This document shows positions 44,329 through 53,347 of a stretch of 64,000 nt of DNA, one piece after another. Every line of letters begins with the position of its first letter. Position 1 is the first letter of the stretch. The position numbers and the translations under genes were made by a program. The notes beneath the pieces are model-generated. The model did not search any database. It saw nothing but the letters and a program-made list of their open reading frames with translations, and was not told where the DNA came from. Where the stretch lies: assembly GCF_006716065.1 (NCBI RefSeq), contig NZ_VFOL01000001.1, positions 3,410,001 to 3,474,000 on the forward strand, in the 5' to 3' direction. The stretch is from Salinispora arenicola. Lineage in GTDB: Bacteria > Actinomycetota > Actinomycetes > Mycobacteriales > Micromonosporaceae.

Positions 44329-46179
44329 TCAGCCTCGGCGCGGCCGGTAGGTGCTGAGTGTGGCGGGCAACCCACGACGGACAATGCCAGCCCAGTCGGT
44401 GTCGCCACGTAGCACCGCCATGGCGGTGTTGCGGACCTGTTCGGGGGTGAAGTGCGGCGGCAGCATCATCTCGGCCGGGTCAACCAGGGCGTTGATGACG
44501 GTGGGACAATCGGCGCTCAACGCCCGTTCCCACGCGCCCGGCACCTGGTCGGGGGAGTCCACCAGCTCGCCGCGTAGCCCCAGCACCTCGGCCCACCGGT
44601 GGTAGGCGATGTCGGGCAGTTGCTGGCTGTCGGGGAACATCGGCGTGCCTTCGCTGGACCGCTGCTCCCAGCTCACGAACGCCAGGTCCCGGTTGTTGAG
44701 GACCAGCACCACGAAGCGCGGGTCGGTCCAGCCACGCCAGTACTTCGCCACCGTGATCAGCTCGTTGACACCGTTCATCTGCATCGCCCCGTCGCCGATG
44801 AGGGCCACCAGTGGCCGGTCGGGGTGGGCGAACTTAGCGGCGATGCCGTACGGCATGGCGCCGCCCATGGACAGCAGGGTGCCCGACATGCTGGCCAGCA
44901 TTCCCGGGCGGACCTGAACGTGCCGGGCGTACCAGGCGGTGGTGGTGCCGCAGTCGACGGCGAGCAGCACGTCGTCGGGGAGCCGTTCGTTGAGGTGAGT
45001 GAAGATCATCTGAGGGTTGATCGGGTCGGCGGGCTGCTCCGCCAGCTCGCGCTGCGACTGCCGCCACGATGCCACCTTCCGGCTGAGCGTCTCCCGCCAG
45101 CGGGTCGGGCCGGGGCCGGGGCCCAACTCGTGCAGCAGGGCCCGCAGGGTCGGCGCGGCGTCGCCGGTCAGGTTCACCTCGGTCGGGTACCGCAGTCCCA
45201 GCAGGGTGCCGTCCCGGTCGATCTGCACCGCCCGCGCCCGTCCCGGTGGTGGGTAGAACTCGGAGTACGGCAGGTTGCTCCCGACGATCAACAGCCGGTC
45301 GCACTCCTGCATGAGCTGCCAGCTGGGCCGGGTGCCGAGCAGGCCGATCGCACCGGTCACCCAGGGCTCGCGGTGGTCGACCACGGTGAAGCCCAGCAGC
45401 GCGGTCGCCACACCCGCACCGAGTCGCCGGGCGACCTCGCGTACCTCGGTCTCGGCGCCGAGCGCACCCTGACCGACCAGCATCGCCACCCGCTCGCCGC
45501 CGCGTAGCACCTCGGCGGCGCGGCGAACGTCGGTCTCCGGCGGGATGGTCGGGCCACTTCCCGGCACGCTGCTGGTCTGGTAATAGCCGTGGGCGTGCGG
45601 TGGGTCCGGCACCGCCGGCTTGTCCTGCACGTCGAGGGGGAGGATCAGGGCGGTGACGGTACGCCGGGCGAGAGCTGTCCGGCAGGCCCGGTCGACCAGG
45701 TGACGTACCTGGGCGGGGTGGTCGAGTTTGGCCAGGAACGCGGCGGCGACGTCCTTGTAGAGGGCGAGCAGGTCGACCTCCTGGTAGTAGCCGCCGCCTT
45801 CGGCGGTGAGCGCGGTGTGTCCGACCAGTGCGACGACCGGCTGGTGGTCGAGTTTCGCGTCGTACAGGCCGTTGAGCACGTGGATGGCCCCGGGGCCGCT
45901 GGTCACCAGGACGCAGCCGAGTGGGCCGCCGCCGTACTTGACGTGCGCCGACGCGGCGAAACCGGCGGTTTCCTCGTGCCGGACCTGGATGAACTGCGCC
46001 AGCTCGTTGGTGCGCTGCACGGCAGAGGTCATGCCGTTGATGGCGTCGCCGGGGAAGCCGAAGTAGCGGCGGACACCCCAGCAGGCCATCCGCTGCGTGA
46101 TGTGGTCGGCGACCGTCGCGTTGCGGGGCAGCGACCACGGCGCGGTCGGTACCCATCCGTCGTCGCTGTCCACGCTCAC
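44329..46179 (-). CDS. Thiamine-pyrophosphate-dependent enzyme (pyruvate oxidase/acetolactate synthase type)
   Basis: A 616-aa TPP enzyme. The N-terminal Pyr domain has YFGFPGDAINGM and the catalytic Glu in VRHEETAGFAASAHV; the central domain follows; the C-terminal PP domain has the TPP/Mg motif GDGAMQMNGVNELITVAKYW-type segment with N in LNNRDLAF. Closest in layout to pyruvate dehydrogenase (quinone)/PoxB-like proteins. Two in-frame GTGs (46179, 46173) follow AAGGAGCGG; the second has better spacing. It converges with the PBP gene. The substrate is not certain. Confidence 0.88.
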   Translation of the reverse strand: MSVDSDDGWVPTAPWSLPRNATVADHITQRMACWGVRRYFGFPGDAINGMTSAVQRTNELAQFIQVRHEETAGFAASAHVKYGGGPLGCVLVTSGPGAIHVLNGLYDAKLDHQPVVALVGHTALTAEGGGYYQEVDLLALYKDVAAAFLAKLDHPAQVRHLVDRACRTALARRTVTALILPLDVQDKPAVPDPPHAHGYYQTSSVPGSGPTIPPETDVRRAAEVLRGGERVAMLVGQGALGAETEVREVARRLGAGVATALLGFTVVDHREPWVTGAIGLLGTRPSWQLMQECDRLLIVGSNLPYSEFYPPPGRARAVQIDRDGTLLGLRYPTEVNLTGDAAPTLRALLHELGPGPGPTRWRETLSRKVASWRQSQRELAEQPADPINPQMIFTHLNERLPDDVLLAVDCGTTTAWYARHVQVRPGMLASMSGTLLSMGGAMPYGIAAKFAHPDRPLVALIGDGAMQMNGVNELITVAKYWRGWTDPRFVVLVLNNRDLAFVSWEQRSSEGTPMFPDSQQLPDIAYHRWAEVLGLRGELVDSPDQVPGAWERALSADCPTVINALVDPAEMMLPPHFTPEQVRNTAMAVLRGDTDWAGIVRRGLPATLSTYRPRRG

Positions 46180-46218
46180 CCGCTCCTTAGCTGCTTCGTC
46201 GTGGCCCCGATCCCGATC

Positions 46219-46261
46219 GGGCCCCACACCGCCGGCCCCACACCGCTGGGACCACACCACC
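46219..46261. repeat. Three degenerate tandem units of 14-15 bp
   Basis: The unit GGCCCCACACCGCC occurs three times in tandem with changes, in the 416-bp gap between the TPP enzyme and the XRE regulator. The rest of the gap holds no recognised gene; it should contain the promoters of both divergent genes. Confidence 0.45.
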
Positions 46262-46595
46262 GAGGCCCGAAACCATCGGACTTCGGCACCTCGGGCCCCG
46301 GCGGGCGCGGCGTTCCCCGCTCACCGGGGTGGAAACGCCACGATCGGGTGGCGTTCGCCGGTGGCGCACCGTGCAAACGCGAAGTCAGACGGCGGGGCTG
46401 ATCGGTGTAGCGAGCGTGGTGCGGTGCGCCCGCTCAGGTAGCTGGCCGAGAGGCGGTCCGTCGGCCTGTCCGACGGAACTCGGGTCTTTCGCTGACGCAC
46501 ACCCATGACGCACACTCTTCAATGCGCTACTGGATGAGTACACAGCGTTTGAACGTGTTGTTGGGACGTCTGAGAACATCCTTGATGGAGGCGGG

Positions 46596-47363
46596 ATGAA
46601 CTATGCACTTCAGCGGGCCATGGTTGAAGCGGGGGAGACCGCGGAGAGCTTGGCTGCCCAGACCGGTGTTGACCCGAAGACGGCGGCACGTTGGATCACG
46701 CCGGGACGAGTGCCGCAGCCGCGCCGACGCGTGCAGGTGGCCACGATTCTCGGCCGGGACGTTGAGGACCTATGGCCGGATGTCTTCAGACGTCGCGAGC
46801 CGGCATGGTTTCGGCCATGGGTCGACATCGAGCGTGAGGCGGTCGCCCTACGCTGGTTCGAGCACACCTGGATCCCCGGCCTGCTCCAAACGGAGGACTA
46901 TGCCCGCGCGACCCTCGCCGGCGAGGCACTGACCAAGGGCGAGGTCGACGAACTCGTCGCCTCCCGCATCGACCGGCAGGCCATCCTCCGCTCGGACCGC
47001 CCCCCGCTGCTGACCGCCGTGATCTTCGAGGGGGTGCTCCACCAGTCGGCCTACGGTGACCGCCGGCTGATGCGCGAACAGCTCGAGTTCCTGGCCGAGC
47101 GCGCCGCCCACGACTCGGTGCAGGTCCACCTCGTGCCCAAGGACATCGGTATGTATCCGGGGCTCGGGGGAGGCTTCATCCTGGCCGAGCTGCCCGGGGG
47201 CGAGCACGTCGCCCACGTCGACAGTCAGGCGCCCGCACAGATCCTCAAGCAGGCCGCGGACGTTGCTACCCTGAGCCGAAGGTGGGAGCGCATCCGGGGC
47301 GAAGCCCTCCCCCGAGCTTCCTCCTTGGACCTGATCAGAGAAGCGGCAGGATCATGGACTTGA
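46596..47363 (+). CDS. XRE-type regulator with DUF5753 domain
   Basis: A 255-aa protein. An N-terminal helix-turn-helix (ETAESLAAQTGVDPKTAARWI) is followed by a DUF5753 domain (FRPWVDIEREAVALRWFEHTWIPGLLQTEDYARA). This is the common Streptomyces-type regulator paired with a DUF397 protein, which overlaps its end here. Such pairs act like regulator/antagonist modules linked to development (WhiJ/BldB style). Start ATG after GGAGGCGGG. Confidence 0.92.
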   Translation: MNYALQRAMVEAGETAESLAAQTGVDPKTAARWITPGRVPQPRRRVQVATILGRDVEDLWPDVFRRREPAWFRPWVDIEREAVALRWFEHTWIPGLLQTEDYARATLAGEALTKGEVDELVASRIDRQAILRSDRPPLLTAVIFEGVLHQSAYGDRRLMREQLEFLAERAAHDSVQVHLVPKDIGMYPGLGGGFILAELPGGEHVAHVDSQAPAQILKQAADVATLSRRWERIRGEALPRASSLDLIREAAGSWT

Positions 47364-47545
47364 CCGGTGCGCGATGGCGCAAAAGCAGCAAGAGCGGCAA
47401 CAACGGCGGGGCCTGCGTCGAGGTCGCCGACAACCTTCCCGGCGTCGTCGGCGTCCGGGACTCCAAGGACCCCCAGGGGCCGGCGTTGGTGTTCGGCCCG
47501 GCGGCGTGGCGGACATTCGTCACCCAGCTTCCCGACCGCACCTGA
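47354..47545 (+). CDS. DUF397 domain protein
   Basis: A 63-aa protein with the DUF397 signature: WRKSSKSGNNGGACVEVAD and VVGVRDSKDPQGPALVFGPAAW. It overlaps the end of the XRE/DUF5753 gene by ten bases and is its usual partner, thought to modulate the regulator. A strong hairpin follows the stop. Confidence 0.92.
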   Translation: MDLTGARWRKSSKSGNNGGACVEVADNLPGVVGVRDSKDPQGPALVFGPAAWRTFVTQLPDRT

Positions 47546-47560
47546 CCGACCGCACGAGCG

Positions 47561-47586
47561 CGCGCCCGTCCCGAGGGACGGGCGCG
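47561..47586 (+). terminator. Terminator hairpin after the DUF397 gene
   Basis: CGCGCCCGTCC and GGACGGGCGCG form a perfect 11-bp stem with a CGAG tetraloop, 15 bp after the stop codon. Confidence 0.75.
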
Positions 47587-47633
47587 TCGTCATGGGTTTC
47601 TGGGGTAACCGGTGTGGCGCCGGTCGACGAGGG

Positions 47634-48509
47634 TCACGGGTTGTGGGTCACCTCGAAGCCCGCACCATAGATGTCAGCGGGGTCGGCGGCGTCTCGAGCG
47701 CGAAGGTCGGCGAGGATGTTGGCGGAGCTGGTGTATTGGAACGGCGGAACTTGCAGTCCCATCCCCTTGGTTATGCCAGCCCACGGCCCGTGGGCTTGGA
47801 ATCCGTTCTCCTCGGACGGGTAGGCGCTGCCCGGCACGTGCCAGATCGTCGGACCCCCCGAGTCGCCTGGCCAGTGTGGGGCACCGGACCGGTAGATGCC
47901 ATCCGTATTGTTCGTTATACGCGAATACCACACGCCAAGCTGGCCCGAGACGACGAGTTCATTGTTGTTGAACCACCCGGCACCGAGTAGCCGTTCGCTA
48001 TCCAGCGCGGGATTCAACGCGTTCGGGCTGGCCGTGCCGTCCGGGACCTCCACTTCGCCGGTCTGCTTCAGGTATGGGCCCTGCGCGGAGGGTGTCACCT
48101 CCGGGACCAGTTCGATGATCATGTAGTCTTTGGTCAGATGACCCGTCGCCGATCCCTCCGGGTCTTTGAAGTAGCGAATGTATCCAATTGGTCCAAACGC
48201 TGGCTCCTGTCGATGATAGACGGGAGCGATGTCCTCGTGGATCTCGCGATCGGCGTAATTCGGATCGCTCATGCAGTGACCGGCTGAGATCGCGATCTCC
48301 CGACTGTAGTCGTCGGTGCCCACCGCGCCGATGGTGCAGAAATTGTCGGGCGCGGATGGGCTGAAGATGAATTGCATTCCGTTGTGGACACGTTTTTCCG
48401 GCACCGCATTGGCGGTGCCCGTGCCCACGGTGCTACCGAGTAGCAGTCCCACGACAACTGTACTGAACCACCGAGTGTACCTGGTCTGGCCAAACTGTCC
48501 AGCTCGCAT
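47634..48509 (-). CDS. Secreted trypsin-like (S1) serine protease
   Basis: A 291-aa exported protease. Residues 1-42 are a signal peptide (Arg-rich start, then VVVGLLLGSTVGTGTANA). The catalytic His is in ISAGHCM, Asp probably in TKDYMIIEL, and Ser in PGDSGGPTIWH. The only Cys pair appears to be near the His. The start ATG at 48509 has AAGGAGG upstream. It is a single gene; it faces the DUF397 terminator. Confidence 0.9.
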   Translation of the reverse strand: MRAGQFGQTRYTRWFSTVVVGLLLGSTVGTGTANAVPEKRVHNGMQFIFSPSAPDNFCTIGAVGTDDYSREIAISAGHCMSDPNYADREIHEDIAPVYHRQEPAFGPIGYIRYFKDPEGSATGHLTKDYMIIELVPEVTPSAQGPYLKQTGEVEVPDGTASPNALNPALDSERLLGAGWFNNNELVVSGQLGVWYSRITNNTDGIYRSGAPHWPGDSGGPTIWHVPGSAYPSEENGFQAHGPWAGITKGMGLQVPPFQYTSSANILADLRARDAADPADIYGAGFEVTHNP

Positions 48510-49133
48510 GTGGACCTCCTTTGTCGTCACGTTCCATTTCACCGTACGACAAATGCTAACGGTGGGGATTAATTGCAAGATTGCTGACGATTGACTGGTC
48601 ATTCGTGCCCGCGCAGTATAGGGCGCGGCCGAATGTGGAATGGTAACGCGCACCGCTCGCGGTACGAGTGGTTGAGGTACGCGTGACACCGGGAATGGCG
48701 GAACTGGTAGAGCGCACGGCACTGACAGAGTGCGCCTCGGTGGCTGCCGTATTCCAAAAGGCAACCGTGTTCCACGGCAGCCGGCCAGAAAGCGGTAGCC
48801 AAACCCGGCACAGGATCACCCACTGCCCCAGTCGGTGAAACAGAACGCGTACGAGAGGGCGCTTCCCAGGCCACCAGCGCGGCTATCGATCAGGCGTAAC
48901 GGGAACTCCCGGCCACCGATGGCCGGTGCCATGGCCTGTCGCGGGAACCCCGGTGGATGTCATCCTCCGCCACGCTCGATCGGCGCATCGACACAGGCCG
49001 GCGACGCAGGCACGCAGGCGTGGGCGCGACGCTCGGCACCTACGCCGAGCCGGTCGAGGTACCAGCTGAGGTGGTCTCCTCAGGCGGGGCGGGTGGACGG
49101 GGTGCCGTCAGCGGCGTCCGGCAGAATCGTCCG
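48510..49133. other. Intergenic region with tRNA-Leu-like remnant
   Basis: 624 bp between divergent genes. At about 48691-48735 the sequence TGGCGGAACTGGTAGAGCGC resembles the D-arm of a tRNA-Leu, followed by a weak anticodon stem, but no matching acceptor or T-arm can be built. It could be a decayed tRNA. Otherwise I see nothing; the remainder has the promoters of the flanking genes. Confidence 0.35.
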
Positions 49134-49943
49134 GTGCCCGTCCACCAGATCACCGACCCCGACGACGACCGGATCGCCGACTACCGCGCGCTCACCGACG
49201 TGGAACTGCGGACCCGCTGGGAGCCACCGCACGGCCTGTTCATCGCCGAGGGTGAGCTGGTACTGCGGCGAGCGTTGCGCGCCGGATATCCGGCACGGTC
49301 CTACCTGGTGGACGCCAAGCGGGTGGAGCAGCTCGCCGACCTGGACACTGGGGACGCCCCGGTCTACGCCGCCGCCCCGGACGTGCTGCGTCAGGTGACC
49401 GGCTTCCACGTACACCGTGGGGTCCTGGCGTCGTTCCGTCGCCGGCGGCAGCCGACGGCGACGGACCTGCTCGCCACCGCCCGCCGGGTGGTGATCCTCG
49501 AAGACGTCAACAACCACACCAACCTCGGCTCGATTTTCCGGGCCGTCGCCGGCCTCGGGGTGGACGCGGTGCTGCTCTCACCCACCTGTGCCGACCCGCT
49601 CTACCGGCGCAGCGTCCGGGTCAGCATGGGCGAGGTGTTCGCCGTGCCCTACGCGATGCTCGGCCCCTGGCCGGACGCGCTCGCCGAGGTCCGCGCCGCC
49701 GGGTTCACCGTGCTGGCCCTGACCCCCGCCCCGGACGCGACGCCGATCCAGCGCCTCGAACCGGGGCAGCGGTCCCGCGCGGCACTGCTGCTCGGCGCGG
49801 AGGGCTCAGGCCTGACCCGGGAGGCGATGGAAGCCAGCGATGTTCGGGTGGTCATACCGATGCGACGCGGTGTCGACTCGCTCAACGTCGCCGCCGCCAC
49901 CGCCGTCGCGTGCTGGGAACTCGGCCGGGACGACCCGCTCTGA
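49134..49943 (+). CDS. TrmH/SpoU family RNA methyltransferase
   Basis: A 269-aa knotted SPOUT methyltransferase that 2'-O-methylates rRNA or tRNA using S-adenosylmethionine. Residues about 25-90 form the substrate-binding L30-like domain (EPPHGLFIAEGELVLRRAL); the catalytic domain has EDVNNHTNLGSIFRA (motif 1), LLLGAEGSGLTREAM (motif 2) and PMRRGVDSLNVAAATAV (motif 3). The GTG at 49134 is taken as start since the family N terminus begins there. Confidence 0.92.
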   Translation: MPVHQITDPDDDRIADYRALTDVELRTRWEPPHGLFIAEGELVLRRALRAGYPARSYLVDAKRVEQLADLDTGDAPVYAAAPDVLRQVTGFHVHRGVLASFRRRRQPTATDLLATARRVVILEDVNNHTNLGSIFRAVAGLGVDAVLLSPTCADPLYRRSVRVSMGEVFAVPYAMLGPWPDALAEVRAAGFTVLALTPAPDATPIQRLEPGQRSRAALLLGAEGSGLTREAMEASDVRVVIPMRRGVDSLNVAAATAVACWELGRDDPL

Positions 49944-50119
49944 CCCGCCGGTGGTGTCGGCGCTCATCCACGCGGCCACCATGGTCACCGCGTGTGTGTA
50001 CCTGATCGCCCGGTCGATCGCGCGGCGCTCGCGCTGCTCACGGCCGTAGCCCGCCCGGCCGCCGGTTCACGGGCCGGCGCGAGCCACGGAGCCCAGGGGT
50101 CACCGTCATACCCGGTAGC

Positions 50120-51880
50120 GTGTCGGCCGTGTTCCCCACCGTTCGGGAAGTGCTCGCGCTGGAACCGGTGCGCCACGGCGTTCCTCGCCTCGTCGCCGGC
50201 GGCGAAGCGCTGGACCGGCGGGTCCGCTGGGTGCACGTGGCCGAGGTACCCGACATCGCCTCCCTGCTCGGCGGCGGGGAACTGGTGCTGACCACCGGGA
50301 TCGGGCTACCCGCCGACAACGCCGGGCTGCGCGCGTTCATCGCGGACCTGGCCGCCGTCGGCGTCGCCGGCCTCGTCGTCGAGCTGGGCCGCCGGTACAT
50401 CGGCGGAGTGCCCCAGGCGATGGTGGCCGCCGCCGAACGATGTGGGCTGCCCCTGGTCGAGCTACGCCGCGCCACCCCGTTCGTGCGGGTCACCGAGGCG
50501 GTGCACGCCCTGATCGTGGACGCTCAGCTCACCGAACTGCGCGCCACCGAGGAAATCCACCAGCGTTTCACCGAGCTGTCGGTGGATGGAGCCGGACCGG
50601 GGGAGGTGGTTCGGCAGGCGGCCGAACTGTCCGGCTGCGCGGTTGTGCTGGAGAACCTGTCCCGGCAGGTGCTCGCCTACGACGCCGCGGGAAGCAGCGC
50701 CGAACTGCTGCTCGACGGCTGGGAGCAACTCTCCCGGCGGATCCTGCCGGCCGGGCGGACCGCGTACGACGTCGACAGCGGCTGGCTGGTGACCATGGTC
50801 GGCGCCCGGGGTCAGGACTGGGGGCGGCTGCTGGTGCGCTGGCTCGGCGGCGGCGCGCTGACCCTCGGGGCGCGGCCGGACACCCCACCCACCCGTCTCA
50901 CCATCCTCGTGGAGCGGGCGGCATCGACCCTCGCGCTGGGCCGGCTGATCCGCCGTGACGCCGAGGGCCTGGAACGGCAGTTGCACCGCACCCTGCTGAC
51001 CGCCCTGCTCGACCACTCCCGGCCGGTGGACGAGGTGGCCCTGCGGGCCCGCGCCCTCGGCGTGCCGCTGGAGCGGCGGCACCTGGTGGGTGTGGTGGTC
51101 CGGTACCGGGGCGACGATCCGGCGGAGGCCACGCCGGACGAGGGCACCCACGTCCTGGGCGGCGGCCCGCAGTCCGGGCCGGCCCGGCTCCGGGACCTCG
51201 CCGAGGCGGTTGGCCACGCCGTCCACGAGGCGCACCTGACCGCGTTGACCAGCGCGCTCGACGACCAGGCAGTCGGTGCGCTGCTCGCGCTGTCCGACCC
51301 GGCAGGTGAGGAACGCGCCCTCACGGCCTTCGCCGCGGCACTGCACCGGGTCCGGCCCGACATGTTCCCCGGACAGGTCACACCCCACCCGGACGGCGTC
51401 GCGCGGACCACGGGTCGGCCCGACCCGGCTGGCACGGCCGTGATCGGCGCCGGCTCGGGCGTGGGCAGCCTGCGGGAGGCACGTCGTTCCCTGGTCGAGG
51501 CGCGGCAGGTCGCCGACGCCGCTCGCCGGGACCGGCGGGACCTGCCGATCTTCCGGCTGCCGCACGTCGGGCTCGCCGGCCTGCTGCACCTGCTGCGGGA
51601 CGAGCCGTCCCTGCAGACGTTCGTCGAGCGGGAACTGGGCGCCCTCCTGTCCTACGACGCGCAGCACCCCCGGGAGCAGCTGCTCGGCACGCTGCGCGCA
51701 TACCTGGACCAGGGCCGGAACAAATCAGCCGGCGCTGCCGCGGCGCACCTGTCCCGCCCGGCGTTCTACGAGCGCCTGGCCCGGATCGGTCGAATCCTCG
51801 ACGCGGACCTCGACTCGGTCGACGCCTGCCTCAGTCTGCACGTGGCCCTGCTGGCTCTGGACGCCATTCGTACGCCGTAG
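50120..51880 (+). CDS. PucR family transcriptional regulator
   Basis: A 586-aa protein with an N-terminal PucR purine-catabolism-type domain (TVREVLALEPVRHGVPRLV to about residue 125), a central GGDEF-like variable domain, and a C-terminal PucR helix-turn-helix (LLGTLRAYLDQGRNKSAGAA, then LSRPAFYERLARIGRILD). Such regulators control purine, amino-acid or related catabolic genes; no such genes are adjacent, so the target is unknown. It converges with murL, seven bases apart. Confidence 0.9.
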   Translation: MSAVFPTVREVLALEPVRHGVPRLVAGGEALDRRVRWVHVAEVPDIASLLGGGELVLTTGIGLPADNAGLRAFIADLAAVGVAGLVVELGRRYIGGVPQAMVAAAERCGLPLVELRRATPFVRVTEAVHALIVDAQLTELRATEEIHQRFTELSVDGAGPGEVVRQAAELSGCAVVLENLSRQVLAYDAAGSSAELLLDGWEQLSRRILPAGRTAYDVDSGWLVTMVGARGQDWGRLLVRWLGGGALTLGARPDTPPTRLTILVERAASTLALGRLIRRDAEGLERQLHRTLLTALLDHSRPVDEVALRARALGVPLERRHLVGVVVRYRGDDPAEATPDEGTHVLGGGPQSGPARLRDLAEAVGHAVHEAHLTALTSALDDQAVGALLALSDPAGEERALTAFAAALHRVRPDMFPGQVTPHPDGVARTTGRPDPAGTAVIGAGSGVGSLREARRSLVEARQVADAARRDRRDLPIFRLPHVGLAGLLHLLRDEPSLQTFVERELGALLSYDAQHPREQLLGTLRAYLDQGRNKSAGAAAAHLSRPAFYERLARIGRILDADLDSVDACLSLHVALLALDAIRTP

Positions 51881-51887
51881 CGGCACG

Positions 51888-53261
51888 TCACCCGGGCAGG
51901 TGCCGAACCGGCCTTTCGAGGGCCTCGAGGGCGTCGGCGTACCGAGCGGGGGCGAAGCTGGGGCCGCCCGGAGCGAGCACGGCGGAGGTGGCCGCCGTCG
52001 CCCAGGCCCGTTCCGGGACGGCGTCGATCAGGGCGCGGACCACCGGTGTGTCGCGCCACCCCGGTTGCTCCCCGAGCAGACTGAGCGCCACCACCGACTC
52101 CTCGACCTCGCCGACACACTCGAACGGCTTGTGTCCGTCCACGCCCAGCAGCTCCCGGTAGCCGGGCAACTGCGCCGGGTCGGCCAGCAGATCACCGCCG
52201 AAGATACGGCTGATCCGTTCACGTGGCATGAACGGTGCCATGGCGAGGAACACGAACCGGCACTTCGGGCAGTCCCGGCACCAGCGCGCGCTCGCGCCGC
52301 GAAGCTTGAACGCGGCGTTGCAGCTGGTCACCACGTCGTCGTACCCGTCGATCCGGGCGAACAGCCGGGCGATGTGCAGCTCCGACAGTTGGCGCAGCAG
52401 CGAGAAGTACGGGTCGGTGAGGCCGGCATGCTCCGCGAGCGCTCCGCGCAGCAGCCCCTCCGCTTCGATGCCCTTGGACCACTGGTGATTGATCTGGTGC
52501 CCATTCCAGACCAGGTTTGGGTCCGACGCCGAGCGTTCGTTGGACATCACCACCGGGCCCAGCCCGTTCAACACGGCCGTGGCGACCGCGATCAGCGAGT
52601 TGATCGCGGTGACCGGAATGTGGCCGTTCAACGCGCCGGCGGCGTTCAGGTCGAACAGTACCGGGTCGATGCGCCGTCGTGCGGCCAGCGCCGGCAGCCC
52701 GGAGGCGACGTTCACTGCCTCGATCACCCGGTTGGGGTTGACCGAGAACGGTAGCGGGTCGAGCCCGTCCCGCCGCAGCGCCTCCAGGCTGACGATCGAG
52801 TCCTTGCCACCCCCGACCGCCGACAGCGGTCGTCGGTCGTCGGTGTCGTACCCGACCACCGGCGTGACCCCACCGGGCGGCACCTCGGGACGCAGCCGCA
52901 GCACGTGCGGCAGCGCGTTGCGGTACGCGTACTCCCCGAGGCCCTTCGTGTAGACGTCGGTGACCAGCGCGACGGCGGCCGGTCCCAGCGGAGCCGGCAG
53001 CACCAGCCGCCCCGGGGCGGCGGTCTTGTAGTAGCTGACCCCGGCGATCACGTGCAGCAGTTCCAGGACCCGGCCCAGGGTGGCCACCCGCTCGTCCGGC
53101 GGAGGCGCCGCGGGCAACGGGAGGGTGATCACCTCAGTGAAGCGTTGCTCGCCGTCCGGACCGGTCAGGGCGTAGTCGAACAACGCCTCCCCGGTGGACA
53201 GGTCGAAGGAGTAGGACGGGAAGGTGAAGGCGTCCATCCGCCGCAGCTGCTCGTTGGGCAC
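51888..53261 (-). CDS. murL: UDP-MurNAc-L-Ala-L-Glu epimerase MurL
   Basis: A 457-aa cytoplasmic enzyme. MurL converts the L-Glu of UDP-MurNAc-L-Ala-L-Glu to D-Glu, an alternative to glutamate racemase plus MurD. The sequence has the ATP-site motif SAVGGGKDSIVSLEAL (about residue 147) and a Cys cluster SARWCRDCPKCRFVF, as expected for this family; GPVVMSNERSASDPNL is also characteristic. It is divergent from a MurD-like ligase 87 bp away, the expected partner. Start ATG at 53261. Confidence 0.85.
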   Translation of the reverse strand: MPNEQLRRMDAFTFPSYSFDLSTGEALFDYALTGPDGEQRFTEVITLPLPAAPPPDERVATLGRVLELLHVIAGVSYYKTAAPGRLVLPAPLGPAAVALVTDVYTKGLGEYAYRNALPHVLRLRPEVPPGGVTPVVGYDTDDRRPLSAVGGGKDSIVSLEALRRDGLDPLPFSVNPNRVIEAVNVASGLPALAARRRIDPVLFDLNAAGALNGHIPVTAINSLIAVATAVLNGLGPVVMSNERSASDPNLVWNGHQINHQWSKGIEAEGLLRGALAEHAGLTDPYFSLLRQLSELHIARLFARIDGYDDVVTSCNAAFKLRGASARWCRDCPKCRFVFLAMAPFMPRERISRIFGGDLLADPAQLPGYRELLGVDGHKPFECVGEVEESVVALSLLGEQPGWRDTPVVRALIDAVPERAWATAATSAVLAPGGPSFAPARYADALEALERPVRHLPG

Positions 53262-53347
53262 ACGCCATACTAGGCCCTGGCTCGTCCGCCGTACCCCGAG
53301 TGCGCCCGGACCGCCCGCCGACGTCGTCGATATCTCGAGGAGAGCCC

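Noticed and set aside
46219..46261. Tandem repeats as a possible CRISPR or iteron array
   Set aside because: Only three degenerate 14-15 bp units without spacers; no cas or replication genes nearby.
48691..48790. Functional tRNA gene
   Set aside because: Only the D-arm fits; acceptor stem, anticodon loop (no T at position 33) and T-arm do not.
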